Positions 20,861 through 31,159 of a stretch of DNA of 64,000 bases are shown here, one piece after another. Made by a program: the position numbers and the translations under genes. The stretch is from Gordonia gummivorans (GTDB lineage Bacteria; Actinomycetota; Actinomycetes; Mycobacteriales; Mycobacteriaceae). The DNA lies in the NCBI RefSeq assembly GCF_022513585.1, contig NZ_JAKWBF010000015.1, positions 1 to 64,000 on the forward strand, written 5' to 3'. Numbering within the stretch: position 1 is the stretch's first letter; the number at the start of each line of letters is the position of its first letter. The notes beneath the pieces are model-generated. The model made no database searches. It was not told where the DNA came from and worked only from the letters and a program-made list of their open reading frames with translations.

Positions 20861-21298
20861 TCACTGCGACCGCAATGTCCGCCACTGCGCGACCACTTCA
20901 TCGACGTCGACGGTATGAGCGGTGATCAGCGACGGCATGCCGGCGCGAGTCGCGAGATGCGCTTCGCGCACGCGCCGGTTGAAGTCGGTGAGGATGTCGC
21001 GGACCGCGTCCTCGTCGGCGATGCCGCGGAGCGACTCCGGGAAACCTTGTGCCTCTTTGCGCAACTGAAGAGGTGCGGGCAGCAGTGCCGACGAGTCGAG
21101 GTTCTCGTCGCGGATCTTGCGTTTGACCCACCAGTCCGGATCGTCGGCGTCGGAGAGGTCGAGGGGTTTGCCCATGCCGGGCAGGTTGTCGAACTCACCG
21201 CGCTCGGTGGCCTCGCGGATCATCTTCTCCACCCGGGACTCCCCGACCGGCGGGCGCCACCGGCGGATGCGTCGAAAATGGCCCTCGGATTCGGACAT
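20861..21298 (-). CDS. DUF1992 (DnaJ homologue subfamily C28-like) protein
   Basis: A 145-residue protein with the DUF1992 signature. ESRVEKMIREATERGEFDNLPGMGKPLDL spans about residues 19-47, then DPDWWVKRKIRDENLDSSALLPAPLQLRKE. No J domain is present, only the conserved domain found also in eukaryotic DNAJC28. It is convergent with the SRPBCC gene five bases away. A frameshifted helicase remnant lies immediately upstream. The function is unknown. Confidence 0.85.
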   Translation of the reverse strand: MSESEGHFRRIRRWRPPVGESRVEKMIREATERGEFDNLPGMGKPLDLSDADDPDWWVKRKIRDENLDSSALLPAPLQLRKEAQGFPESLRGIADEDAVRDILTDFNRRVREAHLATRAGMPSLITAHTVDVDEVVAQWRTLRSQ

Positions 21299-21314
21299 GG
21301 TTCCTCCGCCGCCA

Positions 21315-22064
21315 TTAGTAGGTCAGGCGGCACGACACGCGCTCGTCCAGCACAGCACCAGTATGCTCGAAATCTGCAGACCTGGCGGCCAGCGTTCTGC
21401 GGGCGAGATCCTCCGGTAGCGCCGCCGAGAACATCAGCCCCTGCTCCGCGCACGAGTCGACGGTGGACAGCTGTCGATCGCTGCTCGAACGGACCGCTGC
21501 CATCCCGAGGTGATCGCAACGACCGTCAGATCCGCTGCGGCCGGATCGACTCGGCACCGATCTGCTGCCGCGCCGTCACGAGATCGCCCGCCCACACCGC
21601 GAGCGTCTGCGTCCGGTTCGCGTTGGCGCCCGTCCAGGTCCACCATCGCCAGTCGCCGCGTGTATCCCGCTCGACGATGAACGCGTCGTCGGCTACCTCG
21701 ACCGAACCGCGCCGCCCGGTATCCGTCCAACGCCTCGACGTAGACACTTCGCCGCTTCCAGCCGATGTGCGCGACCAGCCGCGATCGTCTACCCAAGAGC
21801 AGCACCCGACGGCCTTCGACGGCCTGCGGCAGCAACCCCGTGTCGACCATGCCCATCGCGTTGCGACCGGCGCGAAGTGGACCCTGCGGTACCGCGAAAA
21901 TGTCCGGCTGCCCAAAGTTGCCGCCGATGCGCGGGAAGACTCCGACGACGTCTGTCCGGCCAGCCGCATTGCGCACGGGTCGTGGTGGTCGCGAAGGCTG
22001 AGCTGAGAGGGAGTCGGCTGCCGAAGTGATCCGGCGGGCTGTCAGCAAATACGTCGAACAGCAC
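21315..22064 (-). pseudogene. Frameshifted C-terminal remnant of a DEAD/DEAH (Lhr-like) helicase
   Basis: Minus-strand sequence reads like the C-terminus of a large actinobacterial DEAD/DEAH helicase, but in three frames. In order: LFDVFADSPPDH (frame around 22060), then GRRVLLLGRRSRLVAHIGWKR with SVYVEALDG (around 21700-21800). Next come FIVERDTRGDWRWWTWTGAN (around 21640) and GLMFSAALPEDLARRTLAAR (around 21400). Each block resembles a family segment such as WR-x-I-x-W-x-R-R-x-VYVEP or FSAALPEDLA-x-R-x-LAAR. No helicase motor motifs remain. At least two frameshifts and loss of the N-terminal part make this a decayed gene. It was recognised by eye from family memory, not alignment. Confidence 0.65.
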
Positions 22065-22296
22065 TCGGCCAGGTAGACCAGGAAATCCATCCGACGTGCG
22101 GCGACAGGGCGCAACGCCGCCGAGAAAGCTTCACCGAACGAGCGCAAGCCCCGTTAGTCCGGAAGAGCCGTTAAACATTCAGCGCACCACGCGAGAAGAA
22201 TGCCGGAGCACAGATCGGCGCACCCCGGGCAAAGATGTGCAGGGTTGTCGGTGGCCGACCGTAGAGTGGGCGCTAAACATCGGTGAAGGGAATGAC

Positions 22297-24009
22297 ATGT
22301 CTGCCAGTCTGCACACCGCGCCAAAGGCAGAGGTCTTCGAAGTCGAAGACCTGGTGCGGAAGGTGTGGGAAGGGCAAGTGCGTATCCCCGACTTCCAGCG
22401 GCCGCTGCGATGGGGCCGGGAAGACGCCCGCCGCCTTTTCGAGAGTATCTTGCGCGGTTACCCGATCGGCAACCTGTTGCTGTGGGCGAAACCCGCACCG
22501 AGCGGCCTTGTGCGTCTGGGAGCGTTGAGCATTGATGCCCCGGCGTATGAGCGAGCGCTGTGGGTGGTGGACGGGCAACAGCGGGTTACGACACTGGCCA
22601 ACGCGCTATCCCACGACGGAGCGCACGATGATCGGTTCGGTCTAAGCGTCGACTTGGAGACCCAGGACGTTGTGCGGTCCCAGTCGGCCGCGGCCGCGAG
22701 TGTGATTCCGTTACCCGTTCTGTTCGATCTACAGACCTTGCTGCGGTGGTTCCGAGACCATCCAGAGGTCGGCGCCTATTTCGATGTCGCGACCGGAGTG
22801 GCAAAGCGAATCCGGCAGGCCCAGGTGTCCGCCTCGGTGGTCGACACCCAAGATGAGCGCGTACTGCGCGACATCTTTGACCGAATCAACAACTATGGGA
22901 AGCGACTGACCCGGGCCGAAGTCTTCTCTGCGCTGCACTCGTCTACCTCGGCCGACAGCTCTGCGTCGGGCCCGATCGAGGCGATTGCGCAACAGATCGC
23001 CGACGGAGACGACTTCGGGTTGATCGACAGTGACACTGTGTTGCGTGCCGTCCTGGCGCGGCGAGGCCCAGACATCACACGAGAGATTCGCCTGGAGTTC
23101 GACGATCAGCGGCGAGTCTCCAGCGATTTTCCCGGTGAGTCGGTGCAGACGGCCTACGCGGAGGCAGCCATCGCACTGACACACGCGGTCCACTTCCTTC
23201 AGCGTGACTGCGATGTCCCGCATTTCGCACTACTGCCCTACCGGCATCTGCTCATCGTGCTAACCAGAGTCTTCGCGCACCATGCACTGGAAAATCCGCG
23301 TGAACGCCAGCTGCTGCGTCGATGGCTCTGGCGAGCCGCGTCCGCGGGTCCTGGGGTGGTTCCGGGTTCCACGACGGGGACTGCACGAGCATTCTGCACA
23401 AAGGTCGATCCTGCGGATATCGGCACCACGCTCACCGCGCTTCTGGAAGCAGTTCCGCAGGTAATGCTGCGCATTCCCGATGTGTCGAAGTTTCGTACCA
23501 ACCACGCGCAGAGCAAGATCGTGACATGTGCGATGTGGGAGAAGGGTCCCCGATCGCTCACTGATGGGCACACCATCGAGCGTCGTGAGCTTGCTGAATC
23601 TCTAGGTGATTCACAGACGCCACGCGAAGCATTGACGGCGGTGGTGCCTCGAGGTACCTCAGCGGAGGGCGAAACCGATACCGCAGCGCGCTGGCTCATG
23701 CTGCCGGGTGTCGAACTACGGCCACGCGAGATCGTCGAACTGTTGGCTGTCGGCAGTTCGTCGATCGAGACAGTCTGGCCAGACGTACTCAAGTCCCATG
23801 TCATCAGCCCTACCGCCGCTTACGCGTTCACCGCGAAGAACTGGGCGGATTTCACCGAAGAACGACAGCAAGAAATCCAGACTGTTGTGAAGGAATTCCT
23901 CGAGAGTCGGTGGGAATTGGGATTCGAGAATTCTGTCTCCCTCGACAGTTTTCTCATCGATGACGACGAGGATCTCGACCTCGACGGTTTCGACGTAGCG
24001 GGACAATAA
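22297..24009 (+). CDS. DUF262 domain protein (GmrS-like), partner of HipA
   Basis: A 570-residue protein with an N-terminal DUF262 domain. The ParB/Srx-like motif PDFQRPLRW is at residues 31-39 and VDGQQR at 91-96. The FDRINNYGKRLTRAEVF segment is typical of the family, which hydrolyses nucleotides in GmrSD-type restriction and related defence proteins. No C-terminal HNH (DUF1524) nuclease signature is visible; the C-terminus is helical and ends in an acidic tail. The ATG at 22297 has GAAGGG six bases upstream. The following hipA-like GTG begins two bases after its TAA. Less codon-biased than neighbouring housekeeping genes, suggesting transfer. Confidence 0.82.
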   Translation: MSASLHTAPKAEVFEVEDLVRKVWEGQVRIPDFQRPLRWGREDARRLFESILRGYPIGNLLLWAKPAPSGLVRLGALSIDAPAYERALWVVDGQQRVTTLANALSHDGAHDDRFGLSVDLETQDVVRSQSAAAASVIPLPVLFDLQTLLRWFRDHPEVGAYFDVATGVAKRIRQAQVSASVVDTQDERVLRDIFDRINNYGKRLTRAEVFSALHSSTSADSSASGPIEAIAQQIADGDDFGLIDSDTVLRAVLARRGPDITREIRLEFDDQRRVSSDFPGESVQTAYAEAAIALTHAVHFLQRDCDVPHFALLPYRHLLIVLTRVFAHHALENPRERQLLRRWLWRAASAGPGVVPGSTTGTARAFCTKVDPADIGTTLTALLEAVPQVMLRIPDVSKFRTNHAQSKIVTCAMWEKGPRSLTDGHTIERRELAESLGDSQTPREALTAVVPRGTSAEGETDTAARWLMLPGVELRPREIVELLAVGSSSIETVWPDVLKSHVISPTAAYAFTAKNWADFTEERQQEIQTVVKEFLESRWELGFENSVSLDSFLIDDDEDLDLDGFDVAGQ

Positions 24010-24010
24010 C

Positions 24011-25237
24011 GTGGCCGATGAGACATCGAGACTGGCGGTATTGCTTCATGACAAGAAGATCGGATATCTGAGATACTCCCAAAACTACAGCTGGTTCGAG
24101 TTCGACGACGATTACATCGACGATCCGAATCGGAACGTGCTCGGGCTCCGGTTTGAGGAATCCTTGTCGCGACGCGTATCGGCAAATCTCCGGCTTCCGC
24201 CGTGGTTTTCCAACCTTCTTCCCGAAGGGCAGCTCCGAACGTGGATCGCAATCGATCGGGGCGTCTCCAAAGATCGGGAAATCCAGCTGCTCGGACAGGT
24301 CGGCCATGATCTTCCCGGAGCCGTACGCGTCTTGGAACCTGAGGCCGACGACACCGACGTCCCATCGGATATGCAGGCGCCCACATATGCCGGGGCATCG
24401 GGAGCGGGATGGCGATTCTCCCTCGCCGGGATCGGTCTCAAGTTCTCGATGTTGCGTGACGCTGGACGATTCACCTGTCCCGCTTCAGGCGAGGGCGGTG
24501 ACTGGATCGTCAAGCTGCCAGATCGCGAGTTCCCGCATGTTCCCGCGAACGAATACCATGTGATGACTCTCGCCCGAATCAGTGGCCTCGATGTACCTGA
24601 GACTAGGTTGGTACATCGTGAAGACATTAAGGGACTACCGGCATCGGCGTGGCCGGGCAAAGAGGAGTGGGCATACGCGATCCGACGTTTTGATCGCACC
24701 GCGGGCGGAACTCGTGTTCACATGGAGGATCTCGCTCAGGTCAGAGGCGTGTACCCGGAAGACAAGTATTTCGGTAACTTCGAATCGCTCGGCGGTCTGG
24801 TCTTCCGAGGTCACGATACGAAAAGCCTTCGCGAGTTTGCTCGCCGTCTCGCCTTCTTTGTCTTGGTCGGGAACGGCGACGCGCACCTGAAGAATTGGTC
24901 GCTTCTCTACAAGGACCCGCGCACACCTGTGCTCTCCCCACTGTACGATGCTGTCTGCACCGAACTGTACCGGCCTCAATTGGAAGGCAATGAGGATCTC
25001 GGTTTGCGGCTCGGTGGGACCAGACGTTTCGACCGTATCAAGTTGCGGCATTTCGCCAGGATCGAGCGCAAGCTAGGCGCGACCACAGATCTGGAGAGCA
25101 TCGTCGCCGGGTATGTCCGGTCCGTTCAGGAATCGTGGCCCGCGGTTGAAGCCGAGATCGGCGACTCAGTGCCCGGACTCCGTAGCACCCTGGCTGGTCT
25201 CATCGGGCGCAGAGCAGCGCAGCTGATCGACGGGTGA
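24011..25237 (+). CDS. HipA-family serine/threonine kinase
   Basis: A 408-residue HipA-like kinase. The N-terminal subdomain has LPPWFSNLLPEG (62-73); the substrate/ATP region FSLAGIGLKFSM (136-147) parallels the SLAGxQ-K motif. Catalytic elements GNGDAHLKNWS (Asp290, Asn295) and SPLYD (Asp313) are intact, so it should be active. HipA toxins phosphorylate glutamyl-tRNA synthetase and are usually neutralised by a HipB helix-turn-helix partner. None is coded here; the partner gene is DUF262. The GTG start is tightly coupled to DUF262. The last 38 bases overlap, on the opposite strand, the NERD remnant. Confidence 0.88.
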   Translation: MADETSRLAVLLHDKKIGYLRYSQNYSWFEFDDDYIDDPNRNVLGLRFEESLSRRVSANLRLPPWFSNLLPEGQLRTWIAIDRGVSKDREIQLLGQVGHDLPGAVRVLEPEADDTDVPSDMQAPTYAGASGAGWRFSLAGIGLKFSMLRDAGRFTCPASGEGGDWIVKLPDREFPHVPANEYHVMTLARISGLDVPETRLVHREDIKGLPASAWPGKEEWAYAIRRFDRTAGGTRVHMEDLAQVRGVYPEDKYFGNFESLGGLVFRGHDTKSLREFARRLAFFVLVGNGDAHLKNWSLLYKDPRTPVLSPLYDAVCTELYRPQLEGNEDLGLRLGGTRRFDRIKLRHFARIERKLGATTDLESIVAGYVRSVQESWPAVEAEIGDSVPGLRSTLAGLIGRRAAQLIDG

Positions 25238-25676
25238 ACTCGTGGGGAGAGTCCCGTTCCGCGCGGCAGATCTCACCATGGAAGAAGACCTCTTCCTGGT
25301 TGAACGGTACCGCCCGCAACACCTCTTCGGGATCGAGCCTGTTCTTGCGAGCCTCTTCCTTCAGGCGCGAGGCCAGCTTCTGTGCCTTCTGTCGGGTGGT
25401 GAGCAACGCGGACCGCTGGGTGCGACTGCGTCCGTTTCGCGCGGTCAAGAGCCGATTCTTTTCGTTGCCGCTGAGCACGCCGGTGTGCGCCTTGAGCCCC
25501 ACCACGTGCAGACGCCGGCCGAGGATCAGGGCGTCGACCTCGTTACAGCAGCCGTGGTTGTCCATGACTCGAAGTTCGTCCACGCACGGTACGGCGAGGC
25601 GTCGGGGCTGATGCTCCGAAGCATCGCCAAACCCTCGGCTTCGTGGGCAAACCCCGACCGGGAGACTTCGATCCAT
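25200..25676 (-). pseudogene. Remnant of a NERD-domain protein
   Basis: A minus-strand open frame of 158 residues. NEVDALILGRRLHVVGLKAH, then GRSRTQRSALLTTRQKAQKL and VPFNQEEVFFHG, read like a NERD nuclease-related domain as found at the N-terminus of PglW-type kinases and some helicases. The expected catalytic V-E-L-K appears as V-G-L-K. The frame ends inside the hipA 3' end without any effector domain. I infer a truncated, inactivated defence gene. A short functional protein cannot be excluded. The opposite-strand open frame over the same bases looks like its shadow. Confidence 0.5.
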
Positions 25677-25893
25677 CGGTCATCCGTCGCCGCGTCACCT
25701 GCCTGTCGAAGCCGTCTCCATGCTCGGCTTACGAGGCGATCAACCCGTCGTTAATGCGTGGCGGTGGTACAGGTCGCTCGCGCTGGGCTTCGCGACGGGC
25801 ACACGGGATTCGTCCGGTCGGAGGACTGTCCGTGGGCCGCCTTGTGGACATGATGTTGGCCATGCCAACTCTTCTAGACCCGAGCTCCATCGG
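25677..25893. other. Non-coding spacer in accessory patch
   Basis: No supported gene. The open frame of the following Mrr-like gene extends back through this stretch, but the translation is Arg/Gly-rich and lacks conservation, so I treat it as spacer between two divergent genes of the accessory patch. Confidence 0.4.
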
Positions 25894-26658
25894 ATGTGTG
25901 CGGTGACTCCCGGCGACGCGGCGGAGCCGGACGAGGCATTCTCCGACGCCGCTGAAGATGAAGCCGTTACCCCGGTTGCCGACGCGCTCCTCTCACACAT
26001 GCCGGGCCGGCAACGTGAGTTACGGGCCGAAGCCGCGAAGGCAGAGGAACGAGCTGCGCAGATCATGCGCAAGCTGGGGTTCCCGGAGGCGAAAGCAACT
26101 CAGGCCTCAGCCGACAAGGGTATCGACGTGGTTGCGCCAGCAGCTGTCGCCCAGGTCAAATGGCAGAGCAAGCCAGTGGGTCGGCCGAGCACCCAGCAGT
26201 TGGCGGGCGCTTGGCTGCAACGGAACAGCCGATGGCGCCGGAACGAGAAGATGCTCTACTTCGCCAAGGCCGGCTACTCGCGGGCAGCAATAGAGTATGC
26301 CGATGATGTCGGGATGGTGCTCTTCCAGTTCGCTGACAAGGGCAGGGTCGCGGCGGCCAACAAGCACGCGGTTGCGTTTCAGAAATCCTATCCGTCGGTA
26401 GTAGCGAAACGTGTTGAGCCCAAAACGGATCCGCGGCCGACACGTTGGCATAGGAGGGTCGAGGACGTGTTGGTGTTCGCACTCCTCGTGCTCGTGCCGC
26501 TTCTGATGGTGGGGGGAGGGTGCTACCTCGCATACTTGGGAATCCGCGATCTGCTAATTGGAGCAGTGGCAAGCGGCGCCGGATTTCTGGCTGGCGGCAT
26601 TGCCCTGATTGCCGTTCTCGTGCTGAGCATCTGGTGGCTCGGCAGGCTCGACGAGTAG
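25894..26658 (+). CDS. Membrane-anchored Mrr-like restriction endonuclease
   Basis: A 254-residue protein. An acidic N-terminus (1-40) precedes an Mrr-type PD-(D/E)xK domain (about 50-170). The core reads ADKGIDVVAPAAVAQVKWQ: Asp78, Gln87 and Lys89 fit the D...QxK variant. AGAWLQRNSRW and an alpha/beta tail follow. Two membrane helices (about 192-214 and 220-250) end the protein. The ATG was chosen over a GTG three codons later; neither has a strong ribosome site. Mrr domains cleave modified or foreign DNA; a nuclease tethered by C-terminal helices fits an anti-phage effector, which is inference. Confidence 0.75.
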   Translation: MCAVTPGDAAEPDEAFSDAAEDEAVTPVADALLSHMPGRQRELRAEAAKAEERAAQIMRKLGFPEAKATQASADKGIDVVAPAAVAQVKWQSKPVGRPSTQQLAGAWLQRNSRWRRNEKMLYFAKAGYSRAAIEYADDVGMVLFQFADKGRVAAANKHAVAFQKSYPSVVAKRVEPKTDPRPTRWHRRVEDVLVFALLVLVPLLMVGGGCYLAYLGIRDLLIGAVASGAGFLAGGIALIAVLVLSIWWLGRLDE

Positions 26659-26979
26659 GTGGGCGAACTCTGCGGGAGTGCTCAGACACGAGAACACTGG
26701 ATCCACCCGTGTTATCGGTTTAGTAGCCACGTCCTCTGATTGAGTTTAGTAGGCGAGCCTCACGGGGCGAGCCGTATCGGATCTGCCGAGACGGCCATGT
26801 CCGCAACCTGGTGGTCGCTGACGTTGTTACTCGCCGGGTTTCGACACGCTCACACGCGCAGGGCCGCGTTGCGCTATTCAACCAGCAAGTGAGTTTCAGC
26901 AGTTCAGGAGGCTGACGGCAGCACTCTTCAAGTCCAGCCACGAATCGCGCGTCCTCGTGAGTGGCCTCGAAGTCGGCAA
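26659..26979. other. Gene-free right edge of accessory patch
   Basis: A 321-base stretch with no supported gene. Two GTTTAGTAG boxes (about 26717-26725 and 26745-26753) lie near the left side. The sequence is less GC-rich than flanking genes. It marks the junction between the accessory patch and the conserved SUF operon. No transposase, tRNA or clear attachment site is seen. Confidence 0.45.
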
Positions 26980-27393
26980 CTAGACAGTGAAACCCAAGGC
27001 GCGCAGCTGCTCCCGGCCGTCGTCGGTGATCTTGTCGGGTCCCCACGGCGGCAGCCAGACCCAGTTGATCTCCATGTCGGTACACAGGCCGCTGTTCACC
27101 AGGGCACCGCGAGATTGATCCTCGATGACGTCGGTCAGCGGGCAGGCCGCCGAGGTGAGGGTCATGTCGATCTTGGCGACCGCGTCGTCGGTGATCTCGA
27201 TGCCGTAGACCAATCCGAGGTCGACGACGTTGATGCCCAGTTCCGGGTCGACGACGTCGCGCATCGCCTCCTCGACATCCTCCAGCGCCGGCAAAGACGT
27301 GGCCGGCGCGGAAGGGGTTCCGGCCGGACCCGTCTCGGCGGTGGGCGCCCCGGAAGACTCAGGTGCCTCGGTGGTGGTGGTTTCGTCACTCAT
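26980..27393 (-). CDS. sufT: Fe-S assembly factor SufT (DUF59/MIP18 family)
   Basis: A 137-residue protein with a Thr/Ala/Pro-rich N-terminal third, then a DUF59 domain. Motifs are DVVDPELGINVVDLGLVYGI, DMTLTSAACPLTDVIEDQ with the conserved Cys, and WVWLPPWGPDKI. SufT helps load or mature Fe-S clusters on client proteins. The ATG overlaps the sufU stop (ATGA), making it the last gene of the SUF operon. The reading frame upstream of this ATG is sufU sequence in another frame. Confidence 0.93.
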   Translation of the reverse strand: MSDETTTTEAPESSGAPTAETGPAGTPSAPATSLPALEDVEEAMRDVVDPELGINVVDLGLVYGIEITDDAVAKIDMTLTSAACPLTDVIEDQSRGALVNSGLCTDMEINWVWLPPWGPDKITDDGREQLRALGFTV

Positions 27394-27848
27394 GCTGACT
27401 CCGCTCGGTCGTCGATGGTCTGTGCGAGCGCGTCTTTGAAGGCCATCCATCCGAGGAGGGCACATTTCACGCGCGCGGGGTATTTGCTCACTCCGGCCAG
27501 GGCGATCCCGTCACCGATGATCTCCTCGTCACCGGGATCCTTGCCGCGGGAGGTCATCATGGCATTGAACGAATCCACGGTCGCCAGAGCCGATTCCACC
27601 GATTGGCCGACCAGTTGGTCGTAGAGCACCGACGTGGAGGCCTGCGAGATCGAACATCCTTGCCCGTCGTAGGAGATGTCGGCGATCGTGGCGCCGTCGT
27701 CGGAGACCGTGACGCGCAACGTCACCTCGTCGCCGCAGGTGGGGTTGACGTGGTGGACCTCGGCACCGAACGGTTCACGCAGTCCGCGCCCGTGTGGGTG
27801 TTTGTAGTGGTCCAGGATCACGTCCTGGTACATCTGCTCCATCCGCAT
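27390..27848 (-). CDS. sufU: SufU zinc-dependent sulfurtransferase
   Basis: A 152-residue SufU (IscU-like) protein that accepts persulfide sulfur from SufS and passes it to the SufBCD scaffold. The zinc ligands are Cys in NPTCGDEV (with the conserved Asp two residues later), GQGCSIS and VKCALLGW. MYQDVILDHYKHPHGRG is the classical N-terminus. The ATG at 27848 lies four bases after the sufS TGA; an ATG two codons later is possible. SufU rather than IscU is indicated by the SUF operon context and the insertion between the second and third Cys. Confidence 0.95.
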   Translation of the reverse strand: MRMEQMYQDVILDHYKHPHGRGLREPFGAEVHHVNPTCGDEVTLRVTVSDDGATIADISYDGQGCSISQASTSVLYDQLVGQSVESALATVDSFNAMMTSRGKDPGDEEIIGDGIALAGVSKYPARVKCALLGWMAFKDALAQTIDDRAESA

Positions 27849-27852
27849 GCAC

Positions 27853-29931
<2,079 letters not shown>

Positions 29932-29980
29932 GGTGATGAACGGTCTTTCGTTGTGGGCTGTGGGCGAGATGGTCGAGTGG

Positions 29981-31159
29981 TCAGGCGCCGGCGAGTTCGA
30001 GTTCTTCTTCGATTGCGGCTTCGAGACGCTCGCGGATGTCCGGCACGGAGATCTTCGCGATGATCTCGCGGAAGAAGCCGCGGATGACCAGGCGGCGCGC
30101 CTGATCCTCCGGGATGCCGCGGGCCTGCAGGTAGAAGAGTTGCTCGTCGTCGAATCGCCCGGTGGCACTGGCGTGTCCGGCGCCGACGATCTCGCCGGTC
30201 TCGATCTCCAGGTTCGGCACCGAGTCGGCGCGTGCGTTGTCGGTGAGCACCAGGTTTCGGTTCAACTCGAAGGTGTCGGTGCCCTCGGCTTCCGGGCGGA
30301 TCAGCACGTCGCCGATCCACACGGTGTGCGCCTCGCGAGACCGATCGCCCGAGGTGTCGCCCTGCAGCGCACCCTTGTAGACGACATTCGACCGGCAATG
30401 CGGCTGACTGTGATCGACGAGCAGGCGCTGCTCGAGATGCTGCCCCGCGTCGGCGAAGTACAGGCCCCACAGTTCGACGTCTCCGCCCGGTGCGTCGTAG
30501 TGCACCACCGGGGAGAGTCGAACCAGGTTGCCGCCCAGGCTGAATGCGAAGTGACGAACGGTCGCGTCGCGTCCGACCCGGACATGGTGAGCGGCCACGT
30601 GCACCGCGTCGTCGGCCCAGTCGTGCACATTCACCAGCGTCAGTGCGGCCTGGTCGCCGACCACGAATTCCACGTTCTCCGCGTAGGTTCCGCTGCCCTT
30701 CTGATCGAGGACGACCACCGCGCGGGCGAACGGTTCGAGGCGAACCTGGATGTGTCCGTACCCGACCTCGCCCTCACCGGGGCCGTCGAGGTGGACGACC
30801 ACCGGTTCGCCGAGTTCGACCTCTTTGCCGACGGTGATCACCGTGGCCTGGGTGAACGACGAATATGCCTGCGCCGCAATGCGGTCGAAGGGCACACCAC
30901 CGTCACCCAGCCGCTTGTCATCGCGGCCGACGGTCTGGACGGTCACGCCGTCGGCGACCCCGGTGACCTCGACGGTCGCCTCGGCCGAGATCGTCGCGGA
31001 ACCGTCGTGCAGACCGCGAAGCCTGCGGAACGGAGTGAACCGCCACGCCTCATCGCGCGAACTCGGCACCTCGAAGGCGTTGACGTCGAAGGACGTGAAC
31101 TGCTCACCCTTGTTGCCGGCAATCGAATTGGCAGCAGGTGCCAGTGTCGGGTCCGCCAT
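29981..31159 (-). CDS. sufD: SufD scaffold subunit
   Basis: A 392-residue beta-helix protein of the SufBD family, partner of SufB in the SufBC2D scaffold. Recognisable segments are SSRDEAWRFTPFRRLRGL near the N-terminus, the Ser/His-rich beta-helix middle, and ATGRFDDEQLFYLQARGIPEDQARRLVIRGFF near the C-terminus. The ATG shares one base with the sufB stop (TGATG), so translation is coupled. Confidence 0.95.
   Translation of the reverse strand: MADPTLAPAANSIAGNKGEQFTSFDVNAFEVPSSRDEAWRFTPFRRLRGLHDGSATISAEATVEVTGVADGVTVQTVGRDDKRLGDGGVPFDRIAAQAYSSFTQATVITVGKEVELGEPVVVHLDGPGEGEVGYGHIQVRLEPFARAVVVLDQKGSGTYAENVEFVVGDQAALTLVNVHDWADDAVHVAAHHVRVGRDATVRHFAFSLGGNLVRLSPVVHYDAPGGDVELWGLYFADAGQHLEQRLLVDHSQPHCRSNVVYKGALQGDTSGDRSREAHTVWIGDVLIRPEAEGTDTFELNRNLVLTDNARADSVPNLEIETGEIVGAGHASATGRFDDEQLFYLQARGIPEDQARRLVIRGFFREIIAKISVPDIRERLEAAIEEELELAGA

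Noticed and set aside
25242-25754. Plus-strand open frame of 170 codons after hipA
   Set aside because: The opposite strand carries NERD-like conservation in this stretch; the plus translation shows none. Kept as spacer or shadow.
26720-27085. Minus-strand open frame near the end of the accessory patch
   Set aside because: It runs partly inside sufT in another frame and has no conserved motif; the GTTTAGTAG boxes inside it are not matched to any known mobile element.
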